Shown: positions 24,384-33,716 of the stretch, one piece after another
Numbering within the stretch: position 1 is the stretch's first letter
Layout of the letters: each line of letters opens with the position of its first letter
Source of the DNA: Saprospirales bacterium
Lineage (GTDB): Bacteria; Bacteroidota; Bacteroidia; Chitinophagales; Saprospiraceae
Length of the DNA stretch: 64,000 nucleotides
NCBI GenBank assembly: GCA_002698985.1
Contig: PAAY01000045.1
Span: 1-64,000 of the forward strand
Direction of reading: 5' to 3'
Translations under genes and position numbers: made by a program
The notes under the pieces: generated by a model
The model's database searches: none
Told to the model about the DNA's origin: nothing
Seen by the model: only the letters and a program-made list of their open reading frames with translations

Positions 24384-27300
24384 ATGAAAATAGGATTCAC
24401 TTTCTCCCTGGTTCTTCTGTCTTTTTCTCTTCTCGCCCAGTCTGGAAAAACATCAGACGACTGGGACGTCAACAATCCCCCTGGCGACGGCTGGAACTGG
24501 AAAGACGTAAAATTCACCACTGACGAAGGCACCTGGATGAACCTCGACGTCAGCCCCGACGGCAAGACCATCGTCTTTGACCTGCTCGGGGATATCTACG
24601 CCATGCCCATTACTGGCGGCAAGGCCACACCCTTGCGGCAGGGCATTGCATGGGAGTCGCAGCCCCGCTTTTCGCCTGATGGGAAAAAGATTCTCTTCAC
24701 CAGTGACGCCGGAGGTGGCGACAACTGCTGGGTGATGAACGTCGATCCCGATGGCAATCGGGGCGATGCCAAACAAATCACCAAGGAAGACTTCCGGCTT
24801 CTCAACAACGGTGTGTGGACCCCCGACGGGCAGTACATCGTGGCACGCAAGCACTTCACCTCTCAGCGCTCCTTGGGCGCTGGTGAAATGTGGCTCTACC
24901 ACATCACCGGCGGAGAGGGGTTGCAACTCACTGAGCGCAAAAACGACCAGCAGGACGTGAACGAACCCAGTGTCAGCCCCGACGGACGCTACGTCTATTT
25001 CAGTGAAGACATGTACCCCGGCGGCTATTTCCAATACAACAAAGACCCCAATAATCAGATCTTCATCATCCGTCGCTACGACCGGCAGGAAGGCAAGATC
25101 GAAGACATCGTGACGGGCCCTGGTGGTGCCAGTCGACCCCAGATCTCCAACGACGGCAACCTGCTCGCCTTCATCAAGCGGGTGCGCACGAAGACCGTAC
25201 TCTACGTCCACGACCTCCGCACAGGCGAGGAATGGCCCCTCTTCGACCAGCTCAGCAAAGACCAGCAGGAGGCCTGGACCATTTTCGGCACCTACCCCGG
25301 CTTCGACTGGCTGCCCGATGATTCAGCCATCATCATCTATGGCCTTGGCAAAATCTGGCGGGTACCCGTGAGTTTGGGAACCGAGAAAAAAGAAAAAGCC
25401 ACCCAAATACCCTTCACGGTGGAGGTGGACCTGAAAGTGGCCGAAACGCTGCGGCCAAAACAAAAGGCCTTTGAAGACGACATGGAGGTCAAGGTCGTTC
25501 GCCATGCGGTGACTTCACCAACAGCCGATATTTTGGTCTTCAATGCCGTCGGGCAATTGTGGAGCATGGTGCTCCCTGATGGCAAACCCTCGCCACTCAT
25601 CAAAGAGCCCATCGTCATTCGCGGGCAAGAGCCAACGCCGGACATGGAATACGCCGGCAAGGTGGCCCGTCAGTACTTCCAGTTTGAGCCGGCATTTTCT
25701 CCGGATGGAAAGACAATCGCCTTCGTAACCTGGGACGACGAGGACATGGGTGCTGTGTGCACTTTCAGTTTTGCCGACGGAAAGGTCAAAAGGCTGACAA
25801 CTGAAAAAGGCATTTACCGGACGCCTTCTTTTTCTCCGGACGGCAAATACATTGTGTTCCGGAAAGATGGGGGCAACAGCCACCAGGGCTACACCAACTG
25901 CAAAAATCCCGGCATATACCTCATACCCACCGACGGCAGTGCCGAGCCAAAGCTCATTACTCCGCAGGGTGAGTATCCGCAATTCAGCGCCGACAGCAAG
26001 CGCATCTACTACCAAAAGGGCGGTTACCTTTTCGGCAGCCTCACCAAAAGCGTGGAGAGTGTTGACTTGAACGGCGAGGACAAAAAGGAGCATTTCGACG
26101 GAAAATACGCCCAACGCTACGTCATCAGCCCCGACGAAAAATGGGTGGCCTGGTCGGAACTGTACAAAGTCTATGTTGCGCCATTGCCGAAGACAGGCAA
26201 GAAAGTGGGGCTGACCAGCAAGACCAAAGCCGTGCCCGTGGCCCAGGTGGCCCGCGATGCCGGCATCAACATCCACTGGAGCGCCGACAGCAAGACCCTG
26301 CACTGGACCCTCGGCAACGAGTACTTCACCGACGAACTGACCGAGCGCTTCTCCTTCCTCGAAGGATCCCGGGACAGCCTTCCGCCGATGGATTCCGTGG
26401 GAACGAAAATCCGGCTTACGCTTCCTTCGGATAAACCCGTTGGCAGCATCGCCTTCAGCAATGCCCGCATCATCACCATGAAGGGCAATGAGGTGATCGA
26501 AAACGGTACGGTGGTGGTGGAAGGCAACGTGATCAAAGCCGTGGGCCGGAAGGTGGCCATTCCACGTGGTGCCAAGGTGATCGACTGTGCGGGCAAAACC
26601 ATCATGCCCGGCATCATCGACGCCCACGCCCACAGCGGCAATTTCCGCTACGGCCTCAGCCCGCAAAAACAGTGGGAGTACTACGCCAACCTGGCTTACG
26701 GTGTGACCACCATGCACGACCCCAGCGCCAACACGGAGATGGTCTTCGCCAACAGCGAACTCATCAAAGCGGGGCGCATGGTAGGGCCGCGCCTTTTCAG
26801 CACCGGCACCATCCTCTACGGTGCCGACGGCGATTTCAAAGCCGTGATCAATTCGCTGGAGGACGCCAAATCAGCCCTTCGGAGAACGGCTGCCTACGGG
26901 GCGTTTTCTGTGAAGAGCTACAACCAGCCCCGCCGCAACCAGCGCCAGCAGGTGATGGCAGCTGCCCGGGAACTGGGCATCCAGGTGGTGCCGGAGGGTG
27001 GCTCCTTTTTCTTTCACAACATGACACAGGTGGTGGATGGCCACACCACCGTGGAGCACAACATCCCGGTGGTGCCGCTTTACAAAGACGTGGTGAAGCT
27101 CTGGGCCGCCACCAAAACCCACAACACGCCCACGTTGATTGTCAACTACGGAAGCGTGAGCGGGGAGTACTACTGGTACCAACACACCAATGTGTGGGAA
27201 AAGGAGCGCCTGCTGACCTTCACGCCCCGTGCGGTCATCGACAGCCGCTCGAGGCACCGCACCATGATTCCGGAAGAGGAGTACGAAAATGGCCACATCC

Positions 27301-27749
27301 TGACCAGCCGCAGCCTGAAAAAACTCAACGACGCCGGCGTGGGCATCAACCTGGGGGCTCACGGTCAGCTCCAGGGTCTCGGCGCCCATTGGGAGCTGTG
27401 GATGCTCCAGCAGGGCGGCATGACCAACATGGACGCCCTTCGCTGCGCAACCATCAACGGTGCGGTTTCATTGGGCATGGACGAGCAACTCGGCTCCATC
27501 GAACCCGGCAAGCTGGCCGACCTCATCGTTCTGGACAAAAACCCGCTTGAGAATATCCGCAACTCGGAATTTGTGAAATACACCATGGTCAACGGCCGCC
27601 TGTACGACGCCGCCACCCTGAACGAAATCGGCAATTACGACCGCAAACGCACGAAGTTTTATTTCGAACAGCCGGGCAGCGGAAATGGGTACCCCTATTT
27701 CATGGAAACCAATTCCTTCATGCGGCCGACTTGCTGTTGGAAACATTGA
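24384..27749 (+). CDS. Secreted propeller-amidohydrolase fusion
   Basis: About 1121 residues from the ATG at 24384, which gives the signal peptide MKIGFTFSLVLLSFSLLAQ. Residues 30-660 form TolB/PD40-type propeller repeats (LDVSPDGKTIVFDLLGDIY, SVSPDGRYVYFSEDM, FSPDGKYIVFRKDG). The C-terminal half is a metal-dependent amidohydrolase: the HxH motif lies in PGIIDAHAHSG (about 747-749). Further family residues occur in GHTTVEHNIP and GAHGQLQGLGAHWELW, and NGAVSLGMDEQLGSIEPGKLADLIVLDKNP is the typical C-terminal strand region. The substrate is unknown; related proteins hydrolyse cyclic amides or peptides. It is a single gene with a strong terminator after it. Confidence 0.92.
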   Translation: MKIGFTFSLVLLSFSLLAQSGKTSDDWDVNNPPGDGWNWKDVKFTTDEGTWMNLDVSPDGKTIVFDLLGDIYAMPITGGKATPLRQGIAWESQPRFSPDGKKILFTSDAGGGDNCWVMNVDPDGNRGDAKQITKEDFRLLNNGVWTPDGQYIVARKHFTSQRSLGAGEMWLYHITGGEGLQLTERKNDQQDVNEPSVSPDGRYVYFSEDMYPGGYFQYNKDPNNQIFIIRRYDRQEGKIEDIVTGPGGASRPQISNDGNLLAFIKRVRTKTVLYVHDLRTGEEWPLFDQLSKDQQEAWTIFGTYPGFDWLPDDSAIIIYGLGKIWRVPVSLGTEKKEKATQIPFTVEVDLKVAETLRPKQKAFEDDMEVKVVRHAVTSPTADILVFNAVGQLWSMVLPDGKPSPLIKEPIVIRGQEPTPDMEYAGKVARQYFQFEPAFSPDGKTIAFVTWDDEDMGAVCTFSFADGKVKRLTTEKGIYRTPSFSPDGKYIVFRKDGGNSHQGYTNCKNPGIYLIPTDGSAEPKLITPQGEYPQFSADSKRIYYQKGGYLFGSLTKSVESVDLNGEDKKEHFDGKYAQRYVISPDEKWVAWSELYKVYVAPLPKTGKKVGLTSKTKAVPVAQVARDAGINIHWSADSKTLHWTLGNEYFTDELTERFSFLEGSRDSLPPMDSVGTKIRLTLPSDKPVGSIAFSNARIITMKGNEVIENGTVVVEGNVIKAVGRKVAIPRGAKVIDCAGKTIMPGIIDAHAHSGNFRYGLSPQKQWEYYANLAYGVTTMHDPSANTEMVFANSELIKAGRMVGPRLFSTGTILYGADGDFKAVINSLEDAKSALRRTAAYGAFSVKSYNQPRRNQRQQVMAAARELGIQVVPEGGSFFFHNMTQVVDGHTTVEHNIPVVPLYKDVVKLWAATKTHNTPTLIVNYGSVSGEYYWYQHTNVWEKERLLTFTPRAVIDSRSRHRTMIPEEEYENGHILTSRSLKKLNDAGVGINLGAHGQLQGLGAHWELWMLQQGGMTNMDALRCATINGAVSLGMDEQLGSIEPGKLADLIVLDKNPLENIRNSEFVKYTMVNGRLYDAATLNEIGNYDRKRTKFYFEQPGSGNGYPYFMETNSFMRPTCCWKH

Positions 27750-27788
27750 TTGGTAATCGATGCCTCCCATTGCAACGCATGCAATAAA

Positions 27789-27831
27789 AAAAATCCCCCA
27801 AGGTCCGTTTTTTCGACCTTGGGGGATTTTT
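27789..27831. terminator. Bidirectional rho-independent terminator
   Basis: A 17-bp stem containing ATCCCCCAAGGTC and GACCTTGGGGGAT, a 9-base T-rich loop, and A and T runs on either side. It lies between two convergent genes and can serve both. Confidence 0.95.
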
Positions 27832-27847
27832 CAAAAATGGGACTTCA

Positions 27848-28384
27848 TCATTTATCATCCTCGGGGACAATCCTTCGAAATTTGCCGCCCTTTTCGAACA
27901 GGCCGGCCTCGAACATCTGGTCGAATTCCTTTTCTGTGGGATTGATCCGGTAGGTGGTCACGTTGCCGCTGTCGTCCGTTTCGGCAACCACTTTGGTGAT
28001 GCTTTTCAATTTGTCTCTCACGGCTTCCTCTTCCACGTCGATGCCGTAAAGAAGCAGATCGCCGTTGGTTTCACGGCAGATCAGGTACACCAGCCAGCCA
28101 TTGTCACCGGCAATGTTGACCGAATAGCAGCCCTTGTAGGGGCGCAGGATCAGCGTGTCGGATAGGCCGGCTTCACTGGCAACGGGCGACATTTCCGAAC
28201 GGTAAGCAAATCCGTGTTCATCAACCATAAGCGTGTCGTTGTCTTCGTCGAGGTAGGTTCCTTGCAACTGGTAGGGAATGGAACTGAGGTCAGCCGCATC
28301 GGCGGGTTGCGGGTTTTCGTATTCCAGCGTGACACAGGAACTGGCTGCGATGGCCAGAATGATTCCGAAAAAGAGATTTTTCAT
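27848..28384 (-). CDS. Lipoprotein of unknown function
   Basis: A 178-residue protein from the ATG at 28384. The signal sequence MKNLFFGIILAIAASSC ends in a lipobox (AASSC, Cys17), so the protein should be lipid-anchored. The mature part is acidic, with no recognised domain: SIPYQLQGTYLDEDNDTLMVDEHGFAYRSEM and an end rich in charged residues (KEFDQMFEAGLFEKGGKFRRIVPEDDK). Similar short lipoproteins are common in Bacteroidota. The open frame extends to 28465 but the added residues lack signal features. It lies downstream of the acyl-CoA synthetase gene, 107 bases away. Confidence 0.8.
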   Translation of the reverse strand: MKNLFFGIILAIAASSCVTLEYENPQPADAADLSSIPYQLQGTYLDEDNDTLMVDEHGFAYRSEMSPVASEAGLSDTLILRPYKGCYSVNIAGDNGWLVYLICRETNGDLLLYGIDVEEEAVRDKLKSITKVVAETDDSGNVTTYRINPTEKEFDQMFEAGLFEKGGKFRRIVPEDDK

Positions 28385-28491
28385 AGTTGGTGGTTTTGGT
28401 GAAGAGTGCCTTGAAAACGCAACATGGGCAATTCGAGTCGCTTTTTCACATTTCACTTTGATCAAAGCCCGCTATTCATAGACCAATCCTT

Positions 28492-30309
28492 TCAGTCGCT
28501 ATACATCTCCTCGATCTGGCTGGCGTATTTTTTCATGATCACCCGGCGCTTCAGCTTCATGGTAGGTGTCAGTTCACCCTCCGTTCCGTCGGCTTTTACC
28601 GGTTCCCAAACGGCGTCCAGCAGGCGGAATTTCTTGATCTGTTCCGTATGGCTGAACAGCGGGTTGTAGCGGTCCACAACCTCCTGGTAGCGGGCATTCA
28701 CCTCCGGCAATTGGATGGCCTGTCCGACATTTACGAAGGGCAAGCCTTTGCTGCGGCACCATTTTTCCAGTGCCTCCCGGGCCGGCACGATGAGCGCCGA
28801 AACGAATTTTCGGCCTTCGCCCACCACCATGGTCTGCTCCACCAGAAAATGCTCACGCAACTTGCTCTCGATGGGGGCCGGAGCCACGTACTTGCCACCG
28901 GAGGTTTTCAGCAATTCCTTTTTCCGGTCGGTAATCACAAGGTAGTCCAGCCCGCCGGGGCCTTTCACGAAGCGGCCCACGTCGCCGGTGCAAAACCAGC
29001 GTTTGCCGTCAATTTCACGGAAAACGGCGGCGGTCAGTTCGGGTTGTTTGAAATAGCCCAGGAAGACGTTGGGGCCATGAGCCAGTATTTCTCCTTCGCC
29101 TTCGGCAAAATCGCCGTCGCTGTCGTCGATGCGCAATTCCACACCGTTGATGGCGGGCCCCACGGTACCCAGCTTGCAAAGCCCGTCGTTGAAATGGTTG
29201 ATGGTGAGGCCCGGTGAGGTCTCCGTAAGTCCGTAGCCTTCCCGCACCGGTATGCCGGCAGCGCTGAACACCCTGGCAATCTTGACCGGGCAGGCCGAAG
29301 CTCCCGTCAATATTCCGACGACGTTGCCACCGAGCGCCTCCCGCCATTTTGCGAAGATGAGCTTGTCGGCAATGCGCTGTTTGATGGCCCTGAGGCCCCG
29401 GTACTCGATGTTGTATTCGTAATCATCCGTCAGTGACAAGGCCCAGAAAAACAGGGCCTTTTTGATGCCACTGAGTTCCAGTCCCTTCTGGTAAATTTTT
29501 TCGTAAACCTTTTCCAGCAGGCGTGGCACGGTGGTGAAAAAATGTGGCTTGTGAGCCTGCAAGTCGCCGGCGATGTTGTCGAGGCCGGTTTGTATGATGT
29601 TCACACCGTGGTAGAAATAGGCATAAGTCACCACCCTTTCGAAAACGTGGTTCAGCGGCAGGAAACTCAGGGCCCGTTGTCCGGCTACGAGTGGCACCAG
29701 CGGGCTCACCGCCAGGATGTTGCTGACGATGTTGCGGTGGCTGAGCATCACCCCTTTGGGATTGCCGGTGGTGCCGGAGGTGTAGATGATGGTCACCAGT
29801 TCTTCGGGATCGATGTTTTGTTTCCGTTGTTCCAGTTCTTTTGCTCCGTCTTCGCTCCAAATTTCCTCCCAAAAGGTCAGTTTCGGGTGCCGGTCGAATG
29901 TAAGCACCTGTTGCATACCCGGCACTTCTTCGGCTGCGGGCAGAACCCGTTCCAGCACTTCTTCGCCTCCGGCAAAACAGTATTTGGCCTCACTTTCCCT
30001 GAAGATGTAACCGTACTCCCGCGAGCTGATGGTGGGATATACCGGCACCGATACCGCTCCCACCATCTGCAGGGCCAGGTCCAGGATGAGCCATTCAGGC
30101 CGGTTTTGCGAAGCGACCAAAACTACTTTATCTCCGGGCTGTAATTGCAATGTTGTTATCAGCCCACGGGCGGTTTTTTCTGCCAGCTCAACGAGCCGGG
30201 CCGTGCTCAGGTATTGCCATTCTCCGTTATGCTGGTAGGCCAGCACACGTTCCTGAGGGTAGTTTTCCAACTGGTAGTACAAAAAGTCAAATAGCCGTTT
30301 GATGTCCAT
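28492..30309 (-). CDS. Long-chain acyl-CoA synthetase (AMP-binding)
   Basis: A 605-residue ANL-superfamily ligase that activates fatty acids to acyl-AMP and then acyl-CoA. The P-loop motif VTIIYTSGTTGNPKGVMLSH (about 170-190), the A5 motif EGYGLTETSPG, the hinge-region TGDVGRF and the segment ITDRKKELLKTSGGKYVAP are all intact. The length and the C-terminal region (VWEPVKADGTEGELTPTMK) match the FadD/FAA-like long-chain group common in Bacteroidota. It is a cytoplasmic or membrane-associated enzyme of lipid metabolism. It begins close to a block of palindromes. Confidence 0.95.
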   Translation of the reverse strand: MDIKRLFDFLYYQLENYPQERVLAYQHNGEWQYLSTARLVELAEKTARGLITTLQLQPGDKVVLVASQNRPEWLILDLALQMVGAVSVPVYPTISSREYGYIFRESEAKYCFAGGEEVLERVLPAAEEVPGMQQVLTFDRHPKLTFWEEIWSEDGAKELEQRKQNIDPEELVTIIYTSGTTGNPKGVMLSHRNIVSNILAVSPLVPLVAGQRALSFLPLNHVFERVVTYAYFYHGVNIIQTGLDNIAGDLQAHKPHFFTTVPRLLEKVYEKIYQKGLELSGIKKALFFWALSLTDDYEYNIEYRGLRAIKQRIADKLIFAKWREALGGNVVGILTGASACPVKIARVFSAAGIPVREGYGLTETSPGLTINHFNDGLCKLGTVGPAINGVELRIDDSDGDFAEGEGEILAHGPNVFLGYFKQPELTAAVFREIDGKRWFCTGDVGRFVKGPGGLDYLVITDRKKELLKTSGGKYVAPAPIESKLREHFLVEQTMVVGEGRKFVSALIVPAREALEKWCRSKGLPFVNVGQAIQLPEVNARYQEVVDRYNPLFSHTEQIKKFRLLDAVWEPVKADGTEGELTPTMKLKRRVIMKKYASQIEEMYSD

Positions 30310-30387
30310 TGAGTGCGGTTGTTGTAATTCATGTTTACCCGAAGGGCCTTCATCCGGGCCAAATATCGGGGAAAGATTGAGGAATCG

Positions 30388-30420
30388 ACGCTGGCAGCGG
30401 TTTGGAACCCTGCCAGCGTT
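30388..30420. repeat. Variant of the dispersed GGCAGGGTT palindrome
   Basis: Right arm AACCCTGCCAGCGTT faces ACGCTGGCAGCGGTT with loop TGG. Same design as the AACCCCGGCAGGGTT palindromes but with two changed positions per arm. Confidence 0.8.
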
Positions 30421-30460
30421 CCTGGTTTTTTTTGAAACTACCCTTTTGCGGCGAAGGGAA

Positions 30461-30493
30461 AACCCCGGCAGGGTTCCGAACCCTGCCGGGGTT
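30461..30493. repeat. Dispersed palindrome AACCCCGGCAGGGTT, copy 3
   Basis: Perfect 15-base arms, loop CCG. It lies 40 bases from the variant copy in the gap between the OmpA and acyl-CoA synthetase genes. Confidence 0.9.
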
Positions 30494-30530
30494 GGGAAAC
30501 CTATGAGGAACTATCCCTTGGCTGTGGGCC

Positions 30531-30583
30531 CAAAAACCACCAAAAACCTCTAAAAAAACCACCGAAAACCTCCACCAAAAACC
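30531..30583. repeat. GGTTTTTGGTGG-type repeat after the OmpA gene
   Basis: On the coding (minus) strand, directly after the TAA stop, the sequence runs GGTTTTTGGTGG, AGGTTTTCGGTGG, then TTTTTTTAGAGG and GGTTTTTGGTGG. About four units of roughly 12 bases. Confidence 0.8.
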
Positions 30584-31705
30584 TTACTTCGGCAAATACG
30601 GCACCACGCGCCATTCCACCCTGCGGTTTTGGGCGTGTTCCAGTTCCGTGCACTTCACGCCGTCGGCGCAATGGTTTTTCAGGCGGGTTTCGCCGAAGCC
30701 TTTGGCGATGAGCAGTTCCGGAGGAATGCCCTGCGCCACCAGCCAGTTGACGATGGCTTCCGCCCGCTTTTGCGAAAGCTGGAGGTTGGCAGCGGCATCG
30801 CCCCGGCTGTCGGTATGGGCTGCGATTTCCACTTGCAGGCCGGGGCTTTTTTGCATGAAAGGCAGAATTTCTCTTCGCAAAACGCTGGTTGCGGTGGGAC
30901 TGAGATTGGCGCTCCCTTCGTCAAAAGTGATGGGCAGTTCGTTGTACTCCGTCAGGTGGCAGTCCACCTCTGCCCAGAAGGGCTGGCCACCGGGGTCTTT
31001 GAGCACCTGTATGGGCTCCAGTCGATACTGCGCCGGCACTTCTACTTCTCTGACGTAAGCATCCCTGACGAGCTCCTGCCGTTGAACGGTGATGTATTCG
31101 GCTGGGATCTCCACCTCTTCCACCCTGGCTTCCCGCACCAGTCGCTGCTTTTCTATGCGGATGGAATCGCCCGTGCCGGGAGCGGTCCTGAATCCGGCTG
31201 AAGTCCGTGGCTTCAGGGTGGGGATTTTCAGATAGGCACCTGGCCGCTCCACGTATTGTAGTACCAGGCAGTCCCTCGGATCTTCGGACTTGCAGTCGCC
31301 GGGCGGGTAGCGGTATTCCCAGCGGGCTGTGGGTGGCCGTGTTTCTATGGTTTCGTACAAGGTGTCGAAAGTGGGCGGCACCAGCTCCACCTGCGTTGCG
31401 GCGTCTTTCACCGCCACCATTTCCACCACCGTTTCGAATTCTGCCGGCACATACACGTACTTCTTCGAAGGCGGTTTCACCATGATTCGCACATCCACTG
31501 TGCGGTATTCGGCGGGAACGGCCTCGTAGGTTTTGTAAGCCGGCCGCACCAGCCCCCGCCGGTCAATGGTCTCGAATTGCGGAGGAGTCAGCCCCTGAAC
31601 CATGCACTTGCCGGGTTGGGAGGCTGGGGGTTGTTGCTGGGCCTGGGTGGTCAGCGCAATGGCCAATAGCAAGTGGATGGCAATGAACTGGGGGTATTTT
31701 TTCAT
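30584..31705 (-). CDS. OmpA-family protein with PAEY-motif repeats
   Basis: A 373-residue exported protein. A signal peptide (MKKYPQFIAIHLLLAIALTTQAQ) is followed by a region (about 45-245) with a repeated motif P-[AP]-[EQT]-[YF]-x-T-V or close variants: VPAEYRTV, VPAEFETV, VPPTFDTL, IPAEYITV and VPAQYRLE. Each is spaced by about 24 to 30 residues or a multiple. The C-terminal 120 residues are an OmpA peptidoglycan-binding domain: ITFDEGSANLSPTATSVL, VEIAAHTDSRGDAAANLQLS, and the closing NRRVEW. It probably sits in the outer membrane or periplasm and grips the cell wall. The function of the repeat is unknown. It is a single gene. Confidence 0.88.
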   Translation of the reverse strand: MKKYPQFIAIHLLLAIALTTQAQQQPPASQPGKCMVQGLTPPQFETIDRRGLVRPAYKTYEAVPAEYRTVDVRIMVKPPSKKYVYVPAEFETVVEMVAVKDAATQVELVPPTFDTLYETIETRPPTARWEYRYPPGDCKSEDPRDCLVLQYVERPGAYLKIPTLKPRTSAGFRTAPGTGDSIRIEKQRLVREARVEEVEIPAEYITVQRQELVRDAYVREVEVPAQYRLEPIQVLKDPGGQPFWAEVDCHLTEYNELPITFDEGSANLSPTATSVLRREILPFMQKSPGLQVEIAAHTDSRGDAAANLQLSQKRAEAIVNWLVAQGIPPELLIAKGFGETRLKNHCADGVKCTELEHAQNRRVEWRVVPYLPK

Positions 31706-31867
31706 GGTTGAAATGGATTATTTTCGGTTCTGCTTCGGCAATTTAAGAGATTTATGGAAAGTAGCTCCACACGGTGAATTCCATTTGCCGTAAGGAATGA
31801 AAGGAAAAGACATGGCATGGGTTATGTCTTACTTTTACACCTCGGTCATCATCTAAACTTCCATTCA

Positions 31868-32233
31868 ATGTCCACCAAACCCTCCCACGACGAACGCATA
31901 GCACAAATGACCTTTGCCTCCGTTTATCCACACTACGTAACAAAGGTGGAGAAGAAGGGCAGGACCAAAGAAGACCTGCACAAGGTAATCCACTGGCTGA
32001 CGGGCTTCGACGATGCCAAATTGCAGGAGCTCATCGACCGCAAAGCGACATTCGAGGAGTTCTTTGCCGAAGCCAAGCTGAACCCCAACGCCCACCTCAT
32101 CAAAGGCGTGATTTGCGGCTACCGGGTGGAGGAAATCGAAAATCCCCTCACCCAAAAAGCCCGCTACCTGGACAAACTGGTGGACGAATTGGCCCGGGGC
32201 AAAAAGATGGAGAGCATTCTCAGAAAGGGCTGA
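31868..32233 (+). CDS. DUF2200 family protein
   Basis: A 121-residue cytoplasmic protein. [38 protein letters not shown] and the [28 protein letters not shown] stretch are the DUF2200 signatures. The last part, [21 protein letters not shown], is also typical. Its function is unknown; members of this family are sporadically distributed and often sit alone. The ATG at 31868 is preferred over the frame start at 31817, which would add 17 unrelated residues. A double hairpin follows the stop. Confidence 0.9.
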   Translation: MSTKPSHDERIAQMTFASVYPHYVTKVEKKGRTKEDLHKVIHWLTGFDDAKLQELIDRKATFEEFFAEAKLNPNAHLIKGVICGYRVEEIENPLTQKARYLDKLVDELARGKKMESILRKG

Positions 32234-32250
32234 TCTCCTCTGGTTTTGCG

Positions 32251-32332
32251 AAGAAAGAAACCCCGGCAGCGTTTGGTGCTGCCGGGGTTTTCTGCTTAAA
32301 TGGGGTGATGAGCTCAAGTCATCACCTCATTT
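32251..32332. repeat. Double-hairpin repeat, copy A
   Basis: First hairpin AAACCCCGGCAGC/GCTGCCGGGGTTT (32258-32290, 7-base loop). A second one follows, ATGGGGTGATGA against TCATCACCTCAT. About 80 bases are shared with copy B at 33717-33798. Located after the DUF2200 gene; the first hairpin with its T-run could be a terminator. Confidence 0.85.
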
Positions 32333-32478
32333 GTTTTTTGCAATTCCATCCCTTGCATAAAAGCGCTTTAAAGGATTCTATCCCACGTTAAATTGTTTTC
32401 CATATACCCAGGATCTACTGGCAAGAATTATTTTTATCCCATTGTGAAAACAGCCTTCTTGTCCAAAAATCTTTTTTC

Positions 32479-33699
32479 ATGAAAACATGGTCGCCAATCA
32501 CAGTATTGCTTTTGCTACTCGCCGGTATCTCCCAATCTCTTTTCTCCCAAAGCCATTGGGAATTATCCAGCGAGGTCATTCCTTTGGATATCGACACTTC
32601 TCATCACCACCAGTTTGTCAGGTTGGATGACGGCATTGGGATTTTTGAGGAGGAGACCCAGACCTTGTATGAATTGGGTTTGGATGGAAGGATGAAAAGA
32701 ATGGTTGTTCAATTTGACAGAAGCAGCGTTCCCGCAGTAACGAGAAAGAACATCATTGCGACCAAGGACGCATATTTTGTCACAGGGTATAAAAACAGAA
32801 TATTGAAAATCGGCAAGGATGGGAAGTCCTCTTCCTGGCTTGAACCAAAGCTGAAACGTGAAGGTATATCCTATTTCATTGTCTATGGAGATTTAGCAAG
32901 CTTTACAAATTTTTACAGTCCTGAACGGAATTCATTGTTCCTGCGGGTTCATCCGCAGTGGAAATTTTCGAAGAAAGCTGACAAGCGCTATAGATATGGG
33001 GTCGAGCGTTACGAAACGCCCGGCCTGATTGCGGAAATTTCTGTCGATGGAGAATTGAAAAACTTCTTTGGTGAGTATGATGATGTTTACCAGCAGAAGC
33101 ATTTTTTATATTATTTGGATGCTTGCATTTTTGATGAGTACAAAGATGCCGGTCTGGTTTACACGCTGCAGCTCTCCGATCACTTGTATGTTGAACCGTT
33201 TGACGGAGGGAAGAAAATGGTGTTTGGGGAACGGGGGAGGTTTATGCAAAAAGCGTTCAGCGCATTGCCGGAAATAAAGGACCCTGTGGAAGGAAACCTC
33301 GAAAAGACATCAAATATTCTGGAAGCACCGTTCAATTGGGGTGTTTATTCAGGGGGGCGGTTTATATTGAGAATATATACCACCGGGATCGAGGATACGG
33401 TGACCGTATCAAGGTCTGAAATGGAATATCTGGAGAAATTGAAAAATGGAGAGGTGGAAGGTTGTGCCCTGGCTCCGTTGAGCGAATTACGGAGGTTGAA
33501 GTTGCTCAGCAGCAAGCCATTTTTTGTCCAGGTTTACGACACAGAAGATGGTTTCAAGCTCATTCTCGACGAGCCCATTGATTTGAAGTATCCAACTTAT
33601 CTGGGCTACCACGATGGCAAATTCTATTTCAGTAAAGGTGGAAAACCCCTCAAGGTGATGGCTGTGTCAATAACAGAGGCACATCAGCCGGGCGGGTGA
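32479..33699 (+). CDS. Secreted protein of unknown function, low G+C
   Basis: A 406-residue protein with a signal peptide (MKTWSPITVLLLLLAGISQSLFSQ). No sure family; the series of short beta segments (IGIFEEETQTLYELGLDGRM, NRILKIGKDGK, YGDLASFTNF, GLIAEISVDGEL) suggests a beta-propeller like those of DUF4221 proteins. No lipobox and no T9SS sorting domain. G+C is low: the line 32761-32820 has 22 G+C of 60. It lies between two copies of an 80-base double-hairpin repeat, which may mean it arrived as a unit. No partner genes are evident. Confidence 0.75.
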   Translation: MKTWSPITVLLLLLAGISQSLFSQSHWELSSEVIPLDIDTSHHHQFVRLDDGIGIFEEETQTLYELGLDGRMKRMVVQFDRSSVPAVTRKNIIATKDAYFVTGYKNRILKIGKDGKSSSWLEPKLKREGISYFIVYGDLASFTNFYSPERNSLFLRVHPQWKFSKKADKRYRYGVERYETPGLIAEISVDGELKNFFGEYDDVYQQKHFLYYLDACIFDEYKDAGLVYTLQLSDHLYVEPFDGGKKMVFGERGRFMQKAFSALPEIKDPVEGNLEKTSNILEAPFNWGVYSGGRFILRIYTTGIEDTVTVSRSEMEYLEKLKNGEVEGCALAPLSELRRLKLLSSKPFFVQVYDTEDGFKLILDEPIDLKYPTYLGYHDGKFYFSKGGKPLKVMAVSITEAHQPGG

Positions 33700-33716
33700 A
33701 ACTGGGTGGTGCAGGC

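Noticed and set aside
25515-26717. 400-codon frame opposite the propeller-amidohydrolase
   Set aside because: Antisense shadow with no recognisable domain.
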